A stretch of DNA of 64,000 nucleotides from Cupriavidus sp. EM10 (GTDB taxonomy: Bacteria; Pseudomonadota; Gammaproteobacteria; Burkholderiales; Burkholderiaceae), in contig NZ_CP076060.1 in the NCBI RefSeq assembly GCF_018729255.1, forward strand, positions 2,728,001 through 2,792,000. The letters are read 5' to 3'. The first letter of the stretch is position 1. Each line of letters begins with the position of its first letter. The position numbers and the translations under genes were made by a program. This document shows positions 9,492-18,576 of the stretch, in pieces. The notes beneath the pieces are model-generated. The model ran no database searches. It was not told the DNA's origin and saw nothing but the letters and a program-made list of their open reading frames with translations.

Positions 9492-9554
9492 AGAAATAAT
9501 GTACTTCCTGTTCGCCCAAGAGGGCGGCGACGGGGGATTCCGCCGCCGCCCGGC

Positions 9555-11131
9555 TCAGACGGCATCCGGGGCGTTATGCCGGAATCCCTCAATGCGGTTC
9601 CGCAGCCACAGCGCGCCTACCAGGATGGCGGGCAGCTGGATACCATACGACAGCCAATTCATCCATAGCCCGTAGTGCATGAAATACATCTGCTTGGGAA
9701 ACTCGAACAAGCCTGCATGATCGGGCGGTTGCCAGGGAGCCAGGTTCAACGGCATCCAGAACTGCGCGGATAGCAGTGTCAGCACGACAAACGCCGTTGC
9801 AAATCCCGAGCGCAGTGTCGCCCTGTCGAGTGCCATGGCCATGCCCGCCACGCAGAAAGGCCACGCAACCGTGATGAAGCGGGGCTCATTTGCGAGCCCG
9901 AGCGGCACGGCAAGCGCCACCACGCCCAGGACGCCCGGCCCCAGGCACCTGATCTCGCTCGAAAATTGCCGCCAGCAGATCACGACGAGCACCAGCATCG
10001 GCCCCCAGAACACCGAAAGCGTAACCAATGGCAGCAGGAACTTGCCGGGTGGTGGCAGCGTCATGTACTCGAGCATGTAACGAATCCCGCTGGGATTCTC
10101 AAGCGCGGGATTCGAGATCGTCTTGACGATCAGGATCGGCACCAGCAACGACAATCCGGCCATTGCGATACGTCCGGGCTTCACGCGGACTAGGCACGCG
10201 ATGACCGACGCTGCCGCGGCCCACGATCCGAGCAGCCCAAGCAACGCGAGGCCCGCGCCAAGCAGCGCCGGCAGCCCGGTGACTGCTGCTTCGTACGAGC
10301 AAGGCACTACACCGGGGCCCAGCAACCGCGTCACGACATCCGGAATCTGGCAAGGCGTGGACAGATCCACATTGCCGCCGGTTGCGTACACGTATGCGGC
10401 AATGCAGATGATGAGAATCGTCGCGTACGCAATCGCGATCCGCCGGCGGTGCCGTCCTCCCTCGTTCCGGGCCGCTGGCGGCAAGCCGATCGCGCCGGGC
10501 GAGAGCCGGCTGTTCATGAAGAGTTGCAGCAACGCCCCAGTGAAACCCACTACCGGCCAGGCAAAAGCGCCAATCCACGTTACCACGAGCAACGCTACGG
10601 AACGCTTGCGCAAATAGCACTGCAGCAACAGCAAGGCCACGGTCAACGCTGTGACATCAGTCAATACCGGATAATAGAAAGTCTGCTTGGAGAAGGCGTA
10701 GGTTACGAAGATGCCACCGAAGCCAATCCAGCGACCGCGCACGCTCATGCCGAGCGCGCCGACGATAGCGTGCCACGACCAGCATGCGATCATCAGCAGA
10801 GCCAGGTTGTAGATTTCGAACGCACGGATGATAGAGGCAGTGTCAAGCGGCAGGCGAGCAAGCATCAGTGCTTCCCGCACCACGAACGGCGGCACAATAC
10901 GCTGCGCGTAGTAGCTGTTCAGCTCGCCCGCGTGGATCATGTGTGGCAAGTCACGAACCATCGCAGCGTATTGAAGGCCATCCCAGCCGAGACCGTCCCC
11001 GCGGGCACATGCTCCCCAAACAGCAAGCTGAACGTCCCAAGCAACAGGACAGGCAATGCCATAGCCCATGGCGCCGTGGCGATACCTTGCCATAACGAGG
11101 CCGGCACCGCCGCACTGTCAGGCGTGCGCAT
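9555..11131 (-). CDS. Polytopic membrane protein, candidate GT-C glycosyltransferase, -1 frameshift near 11.0 kb
   Basis: After repair this is a protein of about 525 residues with roughly ten hydrophobic segments and a small soluble C-terminus. The first extracytoplasmic loop contains [14 protein letters not shown], with an acidic residue where GT-C enzymes usually carry their catalytic Asp/Glu. The N-terminal 40 residues ([10 protein letters not shown], then a membrane segment) are in another frame; adding one G to the run read as CCCC on the plus strand at 10997-11000 joins them. The start, ATG at 11131, overlaps the end of the acetyltransferase gene by 14 bases. Together with the ArnC/GtrB-like and GtrA proteins it could be the final transferase of a Gtr/Arn-type modification set. 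I do not recognise a specific family. Confidence 0.6.
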
Positions 11132-11588
11132 CGTTTTCCTTCCGGATGCGGGCCGGATTGCCCACCACGGTTGCACCTGCGGGTACGTCGCGCGTGACCA
11201 CGGCGCCCGCGGCGATCATCGCGTTCTCGCCCACCGTGATGCCCGGTAGCAGCACCGCACCACCGCCAATGGAGGCGCCACGGCAAATCGTCGTCTTGGG
11301 AAATCCTTGCTCCGGATACTGCTTCGACCGCGGATACTTGTCGTTGGTGAACGTGACGTTCGGGCCGACGAATACGTTGTCTTCCAGACGAAGGCCATCC
11401 CATACATAGACGCCACTCTTGACGGTCACGTTGTCGCCGATGACGACATCGTTCTCGATAAAACAATGCGCGTTGATGTTGCAGTTGCGGCCGATGACCG
11501 CACCCGCGAGCACCACCGTGAATTGCCAGATCCTGGTGTCTTCACCGATCTTGGTGGACTGTACGTCCGCGAGCGCGTGGATGCCCAT
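11118..11588 (-). CDS. fdtC: Hexapeptide-repeat sugar N-acetyltransferase, FdtC/WlbB-like
   Basis: This is a 156-residue left-handed beta-helix acyltransferase. Almost the whole protein is hexapeptide repeat, with [27 protein letters not shown] and [20 protein letters not shown], which match FdtC/WlbB-type 3-N-acetyltransferases of dTDP-3-amino-3,6-dideoxyhexoses. It would use acetyl-CoA to finish dTDP-Fuc3NAc or dTDP-Qui3NAc. The start at 11588 has AAGGAGA seven bases upstream. Its partner enzymes fdtA and fdtB lie about 9 kb upstream in the same operon (20774-22291), an unusual separation for this pathway. Fuc3NAc and Qui3NAc cannot be told apart from this gene alone. Confidence 0.8.
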   Translation of the reverse strand: MGIHALADVQSTKIGEDTRIWQFTVVLAGAVIGRNCNINAHCFIENDVVIGDNVTVKSGVYVWDGLRLEDNVFVGPNVTFTNDKYPRSKQYPEQGFPKTTICRGASIGGGAVLLPGITVGENAMIAAGAVVTRDVPAGATVVGNPARIRKENDAHA

Positions 11589-11620
11589 GTGAATCTCCTT
11601 TTCCCTTGGCCCGACCCGCT

Positions 11621-12784
11621 TCAAATACGGTCGCGGCTCCCGCCACCGAACAGTGCAGCGACGAGTTCGCGGCTCCATACGACGATCGCCGCCAGCATGC
11701 CGAGCACCAGCGCGCCAAGGATGGTCACGGTCAGGGGCCGCGGCGCTTCTGGACGGTCAGGTACTGACGGCTCCGCGACAAATTCCGCCTGGGTCAGGAA
11801 GCGCGCCGAGATTTGCGAAATGTCCGCAGCCATGGACGAGAGCTTCTCGCTCTCGGCGTCGGATTTCACTTTCTTGCTATAGGCGGTGATGACGGACGAC
11901 AGCGAATTGATGCTATCCACGCCGCTCTGCGCCTTCGCCGTGGACGACTTGGCATCGGCGACAAGGTCCTTCACGAATCCTTGCTGTTCGACTTCGCGGT
12001 CGAGACGCTTGAGCTTGTTCCGAATATCGATGATCTCGGATTCGGCACCGACGAGCTGCGCAAGCGGAGACATGAATTTCTCGTTGTCGCGGCGCACATC
12101 CACCACCTGGGAGGAGTCCCGCCGCACGGCATCGGGATACGCCGACACGAGCTTCTTGAGGGCCGTCGCGCGCGCCTGCGCCTCCTCGATATCGAATTGA
12201 TACTTGAGCTTGCGCTCCGCGGAGCGATCGGAATAACGGTGGCTTTCCGCCGTCCAGCGGGCCACCTGGTCACGCACGGCCTCGCGGGCGGCCATGTCCT
12301 TGAAATAGGCACCGAGCCATTTTGCCGTGCTGGCCGCAGCGTCGGGGGTGGGGCCTTCGCCTTCCAGACGTACACCGAGGTAGACGGTCGCCGGCGTCCT
12401 CAGCCGGTCTCCATTCGCCGTGCCGGCGGTATCGCGGGCTTGCTCGCGCTCCTGCTCCAGTTGCATAAGCAAATCGGGAAGGTCTTTCGAATCGGCACGG
12501 CTGATGCGCGGCACCGGCTTGTTCCATTCGCCCTTGGAAACATCGCGAATCAGTTCGTGGACATCCGCTTCGGACAGGCCGGCCGGTGGATGGCGCTTGG
12601 CGAATTGCTGGACTGTGTTGGTGTCATTGACCAGCGCGGCCACTCGCTTGTATTCGGCCGTGCTCATCTCGACGCTCATCACGCCCTCGGACTTGTAGTG
12701 CAGCATCGGACCTTTGCCAAGTACCCAGCCGATGGCAGCACCCAGGACGGTGGCTGCCGCCACTACGACGATCTTCCTTCGCAT
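11621..12784 (-). CDS. wzz: Wzz-like chain length determinant
   Basis: This is a 387-residue polysaccharide co-polymerase. One membrane span lies at residues 5-22, a long charged periplasmic part rich in coiled-coil-like heptads follows, and a second span sits near residues 350-375, preceded by the proline-rich run [12 protein letters not shown] typical of Wzz. There is no cytoplasmic kinase domain, so it belongs with O-antigen-type Wzz rather than Wzc-type proteins. It would set chain length together with the Wzy-like polymerase at 17369-18576. The start is ATG at 12784 with CTGGAG upstream. It lies between the WbpM-like dehydratase and the fdtC-like gene. Confidence 0.85.
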   Translation of the reverse strand: MRRKIVVVAAATVLGAAIGWVLGKGPMLHYKSEGVMSVEMSTAEYKRVAALVNDTNTVQQFAKRHPPAGLSEADVHELIRDVSKGEWNKPVPRISRADSKDLPDLLMQLEQEREQARDTAGTANGDRLRTPATVYLGVRLEGEGPTPDAAASTAKWLGAYFKDMAAREAVRDQVARWTAESHRYSDRSAERKLKYQFDIEEAQARATALKKLVSAYPDAVRRDSSQVVDVRRDNEKFMSPLAQLVGAESEIIDIRNKLKRLDREVEQQGFVKDLVADAKSSTAKAQSGVDSINSLSSVITAYSKKVKSDAESEKLSSMAADISQISARFLTQAEFVAEPSVPDRPEAPRPLTVTILGALVLGMLAAIVVWSRELVAALFGGGSRDRI

Positions 12785-12822
12785 ATTAACTCCAGCTTAT
12801 TTCCACATAATGGGTACGAGCG

Positions 12823-14778
12823 TCAGGTCGCGGCGAGCGTCGGCCGCGCGTCCGGCGACTCGGGGCGATAGCCATGGACCAGTTGCGACAGGATGCGCTT
12901 GATGGTCTCCTCATCGCTGTCGATGGCTGCCTGGCGCATGTCGGTCAGGATCGGGGCCAGTCGCGCCCAGGGCACGAAGTCTTCCCGCGCCTTCATGATC
13001 CGTTCATGCGCAGTCCCTTCAGGGTTGTCCCCGATGAGCAGCTCCTCGTACAATTTCTCTCCCGGCCGCAGGCCCGTAATCTCGATCTCGATGTCACCGT
13101 TTGGGTTCGCGTCGTCGCACACCGTATAACCCGACAGTTGGATCATGCGGCGCGCCAGGTCGATGATTTTCACCGGGGAGCCCATGTCTAGCACGAACAC
13201 GTCGCCACCGTGCGCCATCGCGCCGGCCTGCAGCACCAGTTCGGCCGCCTCGGGGATCGTCATGAAATAACGCGTCACCTCCGCATGTGTCACGGTGAGC
13301 GGACCGCCGTCGCGCAATTGCTTGCGGAACAACGGCACCACGCTCCCGCTGCTCCCCAGCACGTTGCCGAATCGCACCATGGCAAACGTCGTGGTATTGC
13401 GAACCTGAAGGGCCTCATCGCAGTCGTATGCGTCGAAACGGAAACTCCGGTCCGCGGCAAGTGCCTGCAGTACCAGTTCCGCGACGCGCTTGCTCGCTCC
13501 CATGACGTTGGTCGGCCGCACCGCCTTATCCGTCGAGACGAGCACGAAATGGGAAGCCTCCGCCTCCATGGCCGCGCGCGCCACATTCATGGTGCCGAAG
13601 ACATTGTTCAGCACTCCCTCGGCCGCATTGCACTCCACCAACGGCACATGCTTGTACGCAGCTGCGTGATAGACCGTCTCCGGACGATGAATGCGGAAAA
13701 TCTCGCGCATGCGATTCAGGTTGCCGCAACTTGCGAGCAGTGGCACGAGTTCGACATTCGCGGCGTGCTCCGAGCATAGAATCTCGAGTTCACGGTGGAT
13801 CGAGTAGAGACCGAACTCGTTATGCTCGATAAGCACCAGCTTGACGGGGCGTTGCAGCACGATCTGACGGCAGAGTTCGCTGCCGATGCTGCCGCCCGCG
13901 CCGGTCACCAGTACCGTGCGGCCACTCAGGTTGCGTGCTAGCAGCGCCTTGTCCGGCGGCACAGGTGCGCGGCCCAGTAGGTCCTCGATATCCAGTTCCT
14001 CGAAGTCGTCGACGGTGACGCGGCCCGACGCCAGATCCACCATGCCCGGAAGGGTGCGGACGTGAACCGGCAATCCCCGCAGGCGCGCGATGATGTCATT
14101 TCGGTGATTGCGCCCGAGCGACGGCATGGCCAACAGGATGTCGGTGACGCCCATCTTGTCGACGGCTTCGGCCACCTCATCCGGCGCGATGATGTCGAGT
14201 CCGTTGATATGGCCGCCCACCTTGGCAGGATCATCGTCGATGAAGCCCAGCAACACGAGCTGATGCGCCGCACCCAGTGCCGATGCGGTTTGCACACCGG
14301 CCTCGCCAGCGCCGTAAATGAGCAGTCGCCCCTCCGTATAGCGCCGCCTGCGGGTCCACGCGCCAAGCCAGAAGCGCGCCAGCGCACGGCTGATGCTGAC
14401 CATCAGCAGCAGCAGGATCGGCTGGATCAGGCCCAGGCTTCGCGGCACACCGTCCCACTTGGCGATCAGCAGTGTGCCGAAGAAGATGACCGTGTAGACC
14501 CCAACCGCCTTGGCAATGGCCGACAACGCCGCCATACCGGCGTAGCGGAAGATCGCACGGTAGAGGCCAAACTTCACAAAAATCGGAAACGCGAAAGCGG
14601 GTGCCAGCAGATAGACATAGCCCTGCTGAAGGATTGGCAAGCCGCTCTGATCCAGGCGAAGGTAATACGCGATCCATACCGACACGACCGACAGGACGAT
14701 ATCGAGCACCACGACCACGAATCGCTTCGCGGATCGAGGAAGGGCCAGCAGGGGTACCGCGGTTTCTTGCAGTTGCAT
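12823..14778 (-). CDS. wbpM: UDP-GlcNAc 4,6-dehydratase, WbpM-like membrane protein
   Basis: This 651-residue protein has four N-terminal membrane spans (to about residue 140), a CoA-binding-like Rossmann domain (LLIYGAGEAGVQTA) and a C-terminal short-chain dehydrogenase domain with GAGGSIGSELCRQI. In the active site, the Tyr of Y-x3-K is replaced by Met (M426, K430, in TNVMGASKR), as is known for WbpM. The family reaction turns UDP-GlcNAc into UDP-4-keto-6-deoxy-GlcNAc. The reductase-like gene at 15478-16428 would make UDP-QuiNAc or FucNAc from it, and the small transferase at 14921-15481 would load it onto lipid. A heptamer repeat array lies in the 142-base upstream gap. Confidence 0.9.
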   Translation of the reverse strand: MQLQETAVPLLALPRSAKRFVVVVLDIVLSVVSVWIAYYLRLDQSGLPILQQGYVYLLAPAFAFPIFVKFGLYRAIFRYAGMAALSAIAKAVGVYTVIFFGTLLIAKWDGVPRSLGLIQPILLLLMVSISRALARFWLGAWTRRRRYTEGRLLIYGAGEAGVQTASALGAAHQLVLLGFIDDDPAKVGGHINGLDIIAPDEVAEAVDKMGVTDILLAMPSLGRNHRNDIIARLRGLPVHVRTLPGMVDLASGRVTVDDFEELDIEDLLGRAPVPPDKALLARNLSGRTVLVTGAGGSIGSELCRQIVLQRPVKLVLIEHNEFGLYSIHRELEILCSEHAANVELVPLLASCGNLNRMREIFRIHRPETVYHAAAYKHVPLVECNAAEGVLNNVFGTMNVARAAMEAEASHFVLVSTDKAVRPTNVMGASKRVAELVLQALAADRSFRFDAYDCDEALQVRNTTTFAMVRFGNVLGSSGSVVPLFRKQLRDGGPLTVTHAEVTRYFMTIPEAAELVLQAGAMAHGGDVFVLDMGSPVKIIDLARRMIQLSGYTVCDDANPNGDIEIEITGLRPGEKLYEELLIGDNPEGTAHERIMKAREDFVPWARLAPILTDMRQAAIDSDEETIKRILSQLVHGYRPESPDARPTLAAT

Positions 14779-14868
14779 TTCGCGTCTATTCAGTTTTTTC
14801 TCGCCATGCTCACAGGCGCTCGTCGTTCCATCGCCGGCTGTCCGGCAGAATGCTTGAATAAGGCTTAG

Positions 14869-14924
14869 TTGCTTGTTGCTTGTTGCTTGTTGCTTGTTGC
14901 TTGTTGCTTGTTGCTAGTTGCTAG
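14869..14924. repeat. Tandem heptamer repeat, eight copies of TTGCTTG/TTGCTAG
   Basis: Eight perfect head-to-tail 7-base units, six TTGCTTG then two TTGCTAG. The last unit contains, on the minus strand, the TAG stop of the small sugar transferase gene (14921-14923). The array lies between that gene and wbpM, so in the direction of transcription it is in the untranslated spacer before wbpM. Seven is not a multiple of three. Such arrays can change length by slipped-strand mispairing. Confidence 0.95.
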
Positions 14925-15481
14925 TGCGACACGCCGTCCCGGTGCAGAACTCTCACGGCGGTGAGCCAAAGGATTCGAATATCGAACATCAGAGACTGAC
15001 GATTCAGATATTCCACATCGAGGCTGACTTTCTCCGGAATACCGATTTCGTCCCGGCCATTGATCTGTGCCCATCCGGTAAGCCCAGGCAGCAGTCGATC
15101 CACGCCATACTGCGTTCGCAGCGCGATCAGATCATCCTGGTTGAACAGTGCTGGGCGGGGTCCGACAAAGCTCATGTCGCCGCGCAGAATGCTCCAGAGT
15201 TGGGGCAACTCGTCCAGGCTGCTCTTTCGCAGGAACGATCCAATGGGTGTGAGCACCGACTTCGGATCCGTTAGCAGATGCGTCGCCACGGCAGGTGTCC
15301 CCACCCGCATGCTCCGGAACTTGGGCATGCGGAATATGGCGTTCCCCCGCCCAACGCGATCCGACCAGTAGAACACCGGACCGGTTGACGTCAGCCTCAC
15401 AGCCAACGCCACGAGCAGGAACGGCACCAATAGCACGAGGCTCACGGCCAGCGCGAGAACGATATCAAACAGCCGCTTCAC
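14921..15481 (-). CDS. Initiating sugar phosphotransferase, small PglC-like type
   Basis: This is a 186-residue monotopic phosphoglycosyltransferase with one N-terminal re-entrant hydrophobic segment and the core domain only: FRMPKFRSM, SSLDELPQLWSIL, GPRPALF and LPGLTGWAQINGRDE. It would transfer an N-acetylated amino-sugar phosphate from its UDP form to undecaprenyl phosphate. With the WbpM-like dehydratase and the WbpV/K-like reductase on either side, the likely donor is UDP-QuiNAc or UDP-FucNAc. The start is GTG at 15481, overlapping the reductase stop (GTGA). The stop TAG is inside the heptamer array, so loss or rearrangement of the last unit could alter the C-terminus. Confidence 0.88.
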   Translation of the reverse strand: MKRLFDIVLALAVSLVLLVPFLLVALAVRLTSTGPVFYWSDRVGRGNAIFRMPKFRSMRVGTPAVATHLLTDPKSVLTPIGSFLRKSSLDELPQLWSILRGDMSFVGPRPALFNQDDLIALRTQYGVDRLLPGLTGWAQINGRDEIGIPEKVSLDVEYLNRQSLMFDIRILWLTAVRVLHRDGVSH

Positions 15482-16428
15482 GAAACATACCCCTTTGTGG
15501 CGCTTCTCAATCCTTCCTCGACCGAAACGACCGGTTCCCAGGCCAGGACTTCGCGTGTTTCCGACAAATCAATCTGCAACGAGCCGCACAATCGCTGCGC
15601 GAGCTCGGGTTTCCCGACCATGGCCGCCCCCAGCCGCAATAAGCCGGCCGGGACAGGTAGCAAGGTCGCCCGGCGGCCCATCGCCGTCGCCGTGCGCCGC
15701 AGGAATTCTGTAGTGGACAGATCCTCTCCGTCACTAGCCAGAAGCGTGCGCCCCGCCGCTGCTGGATGATGTACTGTACACAAAAGCAAATCCACCAGAT
15801 TGGCGAGCGCGATATAACTGCGTTTGTTGTGGACCGCGCCCAGCGGCAGTGGCAGCCCTTTGGCCAGCCATTTCATCATGGCCGCGAAATTGCCCGGGGC
15901 GCCGGGCCCATAGACCAGTGGTGGCCGCACGATCACGACCTCCATGCCCGTCTCGGCACCTATCGAGGTCAACCCCTGCTCGGCCTCGAGTTTGGAAACC
16001 GCGTACGGCGAGTGCGGCGCGACCGGATCGTCGGAGCGGAAGGCGCGTTCATGCGTTTCCGCGCCATTGACACCGATCGTACTCACGAACACAAACCGTC
16101 TGACACCTGCGGCGGCGGCGGCGCGTGCCAGAGAAAGCGTGCCGTCCCGATTCACCTGGCGAAAGGCGGCCAGCGGGTCGGCTACGACATCGCGCAGCAT
16201 GTGGGCGCGCCCTGCGCAATGCACGACCACCTCGGCCCCCGTCACCGCCAATGTCCAGTCGGTGTCGACGCCGATCTCGCCCACTTCTGCCTGTCGTGTC
16301 GAGGACGGCAACGCCGACGACCGGCAGCGTACCGCAGCCGTCACGTCGAATGCCGGCTCCCGAAGCATCCGCACGAGCAGCGCACCACCCAGAAAACCGG
16401 TGGCGCCCGTCAAAACCACGCGCTTCAT
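15478..16428 (-). CDS. NAD-dependent epimerase/reductase, WbpV/WbpK-like
   Basis: This is a 316-residue extended short-chain dehydrogenase: GATGFLGGALLVR near the N-terminus binds the nucleotide, with the active-site Ser in VSTIGVNG and Y-x3-K in SPYAVSKLEAE. The PPLVYGPGAPGNFAAMMKW segment is typical of the WbpV/WbpK/RmD-like reductases beside WbpM-type dehydratases. It would reduce the 4-keto intermediate to UDP-D-QuiNAc or UDP-D-FucNAc. I chose ATG at 16428 (CGGGAAC upstream); a TTG at 16446 that overlaps the preceding stop is possible and would add six residues. The stop overlaps the next start. Confidence 0.82.
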   Translation of the reverse strand: MKRVVLTGATGFLGGALLVRMLREPAFDVTAAVRCRSSALPSSTRQAEVGEIGVDTDWTLAVTGAEVVVHCAGRAHMLRDVVADPLAAFRQVNRDGTLSLARAAAAAGVRRFVFVSTIGVNGAETHERAFRSDDPVAPHSPYAVSKLEAEQGLTSIGAETGMEVVIVRPPLVYGPGAPGNFAAMMKWLAKGLPLPLGAVHNKRSYIALANLVDLLLCTVHHPAAAGRTLLASDGEDLSTTEFLRRTATAMGRRATLLPVPAGLLRLGAAMVGKPELAQRLCGSLQIDLSETREVLAWEPVVSVEEGLRSATKGYVS

Positions 16429-16442
16429 AGATTCGGTTCCCG

Positions 16443-17372
16443 TCAATAAATGCCGAGCATGACGGTGACCAGGAAAAACCAGCGGTCCCGTGCTCTGCGC
16501 CGGACTTGCGAGAAATTGCGCAACAGGAACGACCTCGGAATCGCGCCCGACCTGCCGAGGCTCGCCGGCACTCCTCCGGCAGTCTGACTGACGAGCTGCG
16601 CAATTTTTCGGATCTCCTTGCGATACCAGCCCGACTTGAGCATCCGCAGGCGGGAACGCAGCGCTCCAACACCCTGGTTGGCGCCGAACTGATTCGAGTC
16701 GTGCTGGCGATACTCCATCAACGGATGGCTATCGATGTACCATCGATAGCCGTTCGCGCGCGACCATGCGTACAGCATCCAGTCATGCAGCGATACGGCG
16801 TTGATCTCATCCCAGTGCTGGGCCAGGAACCGCCGGAATTTGCGGACGGTATCGATGGTCAGCACATAAGTACACCCGGGGCCCGCGGCTTCGAACAGGA
16901 AGTCATACCGGCGCTGCGCCTGTGCCTTGTCGATTAGCGTCCGCCGGCCATCCGGCCAGAACGCGGTCACATTGCCCGAGTATGCGGCGCAGTCGCGCAT
17001 GTGGAGTTCGCGCACCGCACTGCCGAGCTTCTCGGGCAACCAGATATCGTCCTGATCTGCGAGCGCCACGAAATCGACGCCCGTCAGGTCGGCATCGCGC
17101 AGTAAGCGGAAGAAATTCTTCGCAGCCCCGCCGAACCGCTCCCCGCGCGGCAGCGGCACCACCCGGTCGTCGCGACCAGCAAGCTCCTGCAGCCACTCCC
17201 ACGTGCCATCCGAAGACATATCGTCTGACACCATAAGGCGCACGCTCACCGCTCGTTGACCGAGAATGCTCTCCACCTGCTGTTCGACCCAAGGCAAGCC
17301 ATTGTAGGTCGCCAGCAATACCGCCACGACCGGTTCACCGGCCGTCGAAACGTTTATCGCTGCCGTCATCAT
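16443..17372 (-). CDS. Glycosyltransferase family 2
   Basis: This is a 309-residue GT-A enzyme. VVAVLLATYNGLPWVEQQVESIL starts the nucleotide-binding fold (as VAVLLATYNG), with VSDDMSSDGTW and then ADQDDIWLP, the metal-binding acidic cluster common in rhamnosyl- and galactosyltransferases of O-antigen loci. HDWMLYAWSR is a likely catalytic-site segment. The C-terminal third is basic and probably membrane-associated. The start is ATG at 17372, overlapping the repaired stop of the polymerase (ATGA), which supports that repair. Since dTDP-rhamnose genes are in the operon, a rhamnosyltransferase is a reasonable but unproven guess. Confidence 0.85.
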   Translation of the reverse strand: MMTAAINVSTAGEPVVAVLLATYNGLPWVEQQVESILGQRAVSVRLMVSDDMSSDGTWEWLQELAGRDDRVVPLPRGERFGGAAKNFFRLLRDADLTGVDFVALADQDDIWLPEKLGSAVRELHMRDCAAYSGNVTAFWPDGRRTLIDKAQAQRRYDFLFEAAGPGCTYVLTIDTVRKFRRFLAQHWDEINAVSLHDWMLYAWSRANGYRWYIDSHPLMEYRQHDSNQFGANQGVGALRSRLRMLKSGWYRKEIRKIAQLVSQTAGGVPASLGRSGAIPRSFLLRNFSQVRRRARDRWFFLVTVMLGIY

Positions 17373-18576
17373 TTGTTCTCTCTGGCTTCCAGCGCGGTGG
17401 CGTGCCGCCATCCACGCACCGATGAATCACGCCGATCGATAACCGACTGCCTCAATGTCCGCAGAAGATTCGAGACCAGGAACAGCGCGATACAGATCAC
17501 CACGAATCCGTAGTTGGTATAGGTAAAAATTGCGGGGCAAACCCCATCATCACCGCGCAGTACAGGAACCGCAGTAGCAGCAGCAGGAAGAAGATGCTAC
17601 CGGTACGCGCGTACAGCAGGAGCGCGGCTGCGCAGCCGATGACCTGCAGCACATAGCCGACGATCACCGCCTCGTAGCCGCCAAAAAGCACAAACGGCAG
17701 GAATTCAGTGCCGACATTGAATCGCGGTACGGCAAAGCCCAGTTCGAACGTGTCGGCGGTCGACTTCAGAAACGGCAACGTCTGCGCAATCAGGACCGAC
17801 GGTTCGCGTGTGCCCGAAAACAGCAACCCGACGAAATTGAAGATCGGGCTCCCGATGTAAAGCAGCAGTTGTTGCAGCGTCGGAGGCAGGGACGAGAAAT
17901 ACGGGCGTAAAGGGAAATAGCCCTCGATGATCGTGGCCCCCGAACTTTCGACGACGAAAGCATCGCCGCTGCGATAGACGCCAACAGCAAGAAACAGCGC
18001 GACGATGGTCACGACGATACAGCCGAGCATCACCATGATCCGGCGCCGCTCGACGGGCGTGCTCCGATAGAGCTTCAGGAAACCATAGCAGAACAGCGCC
18101 TGGAGCAACCGGTTCCGGTCCACGAACAATACAGGAAACAGAAATCCGCACGACAGCCAGAACATCGAGAAAAATCGCGTGCGGATGAAAAAGGCCAGCA
18201 CCACGAACACCCACGACATGTTGCTAACGTGGCGAACGTGCGTGCCTGTGCTGCTGAGGTCTGCGTACGATTCCGGCGCCAGGATCTTGAGTCCGTTCAC
18301 CTTGAGGTCCGCCACGCAGAACACGAGCAAGACCAGGCAGAACAGAAGCAGGACATTGCGATCGGGCTCCTGAAGCTTCAGACGCGGCGTGCCCCACGCA
18401 TGCACGCGTCGCACCGAGTCGAAGAGCGCGTCCACCGCGAGCCCGATGGCAACCAGTCCGAACACCATGGCCAGGCCAATCCACAAGTCGCCCGGAAAAT
18501 TGAACGTGGCGAGCGAGACAAGTGTCGCAAGACCCAGCGGAAAGGCCACGTAGGTGCGCAGGCGGAAAAGCGTCAT
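17369..18576 (-). CDS. Wzy-like O-antigen polymerase, -1 frameshift near the 3' end
   Basis: This polytopic membrane protein of about 402 residues has roughly ten hydrophobic segments and a long periplasmic loop in the second half, which is the usual form of Wzy polymerases. It has no strong sequence motif; the call rests on topology and on its place among Wzx, Wzz and glycosyltransferases. Around 17533-17540 the frame is lost and a premature stop appears at 17497. One extra G or C after the GFAP codons gives AIFTYTNYGFVV, one more membrane span and a charged tail ending at 17369-17371. That stop overlaps the next ATG (ATGA). The start, ATG at 18576, likewise overlaps the upstream gene. Confidence 0.72.

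Noticed and set aside
14869..14924. Heptamer array as a CRISPR
   Set aside because: Units are 7 bases with no spacers and no cas genes.
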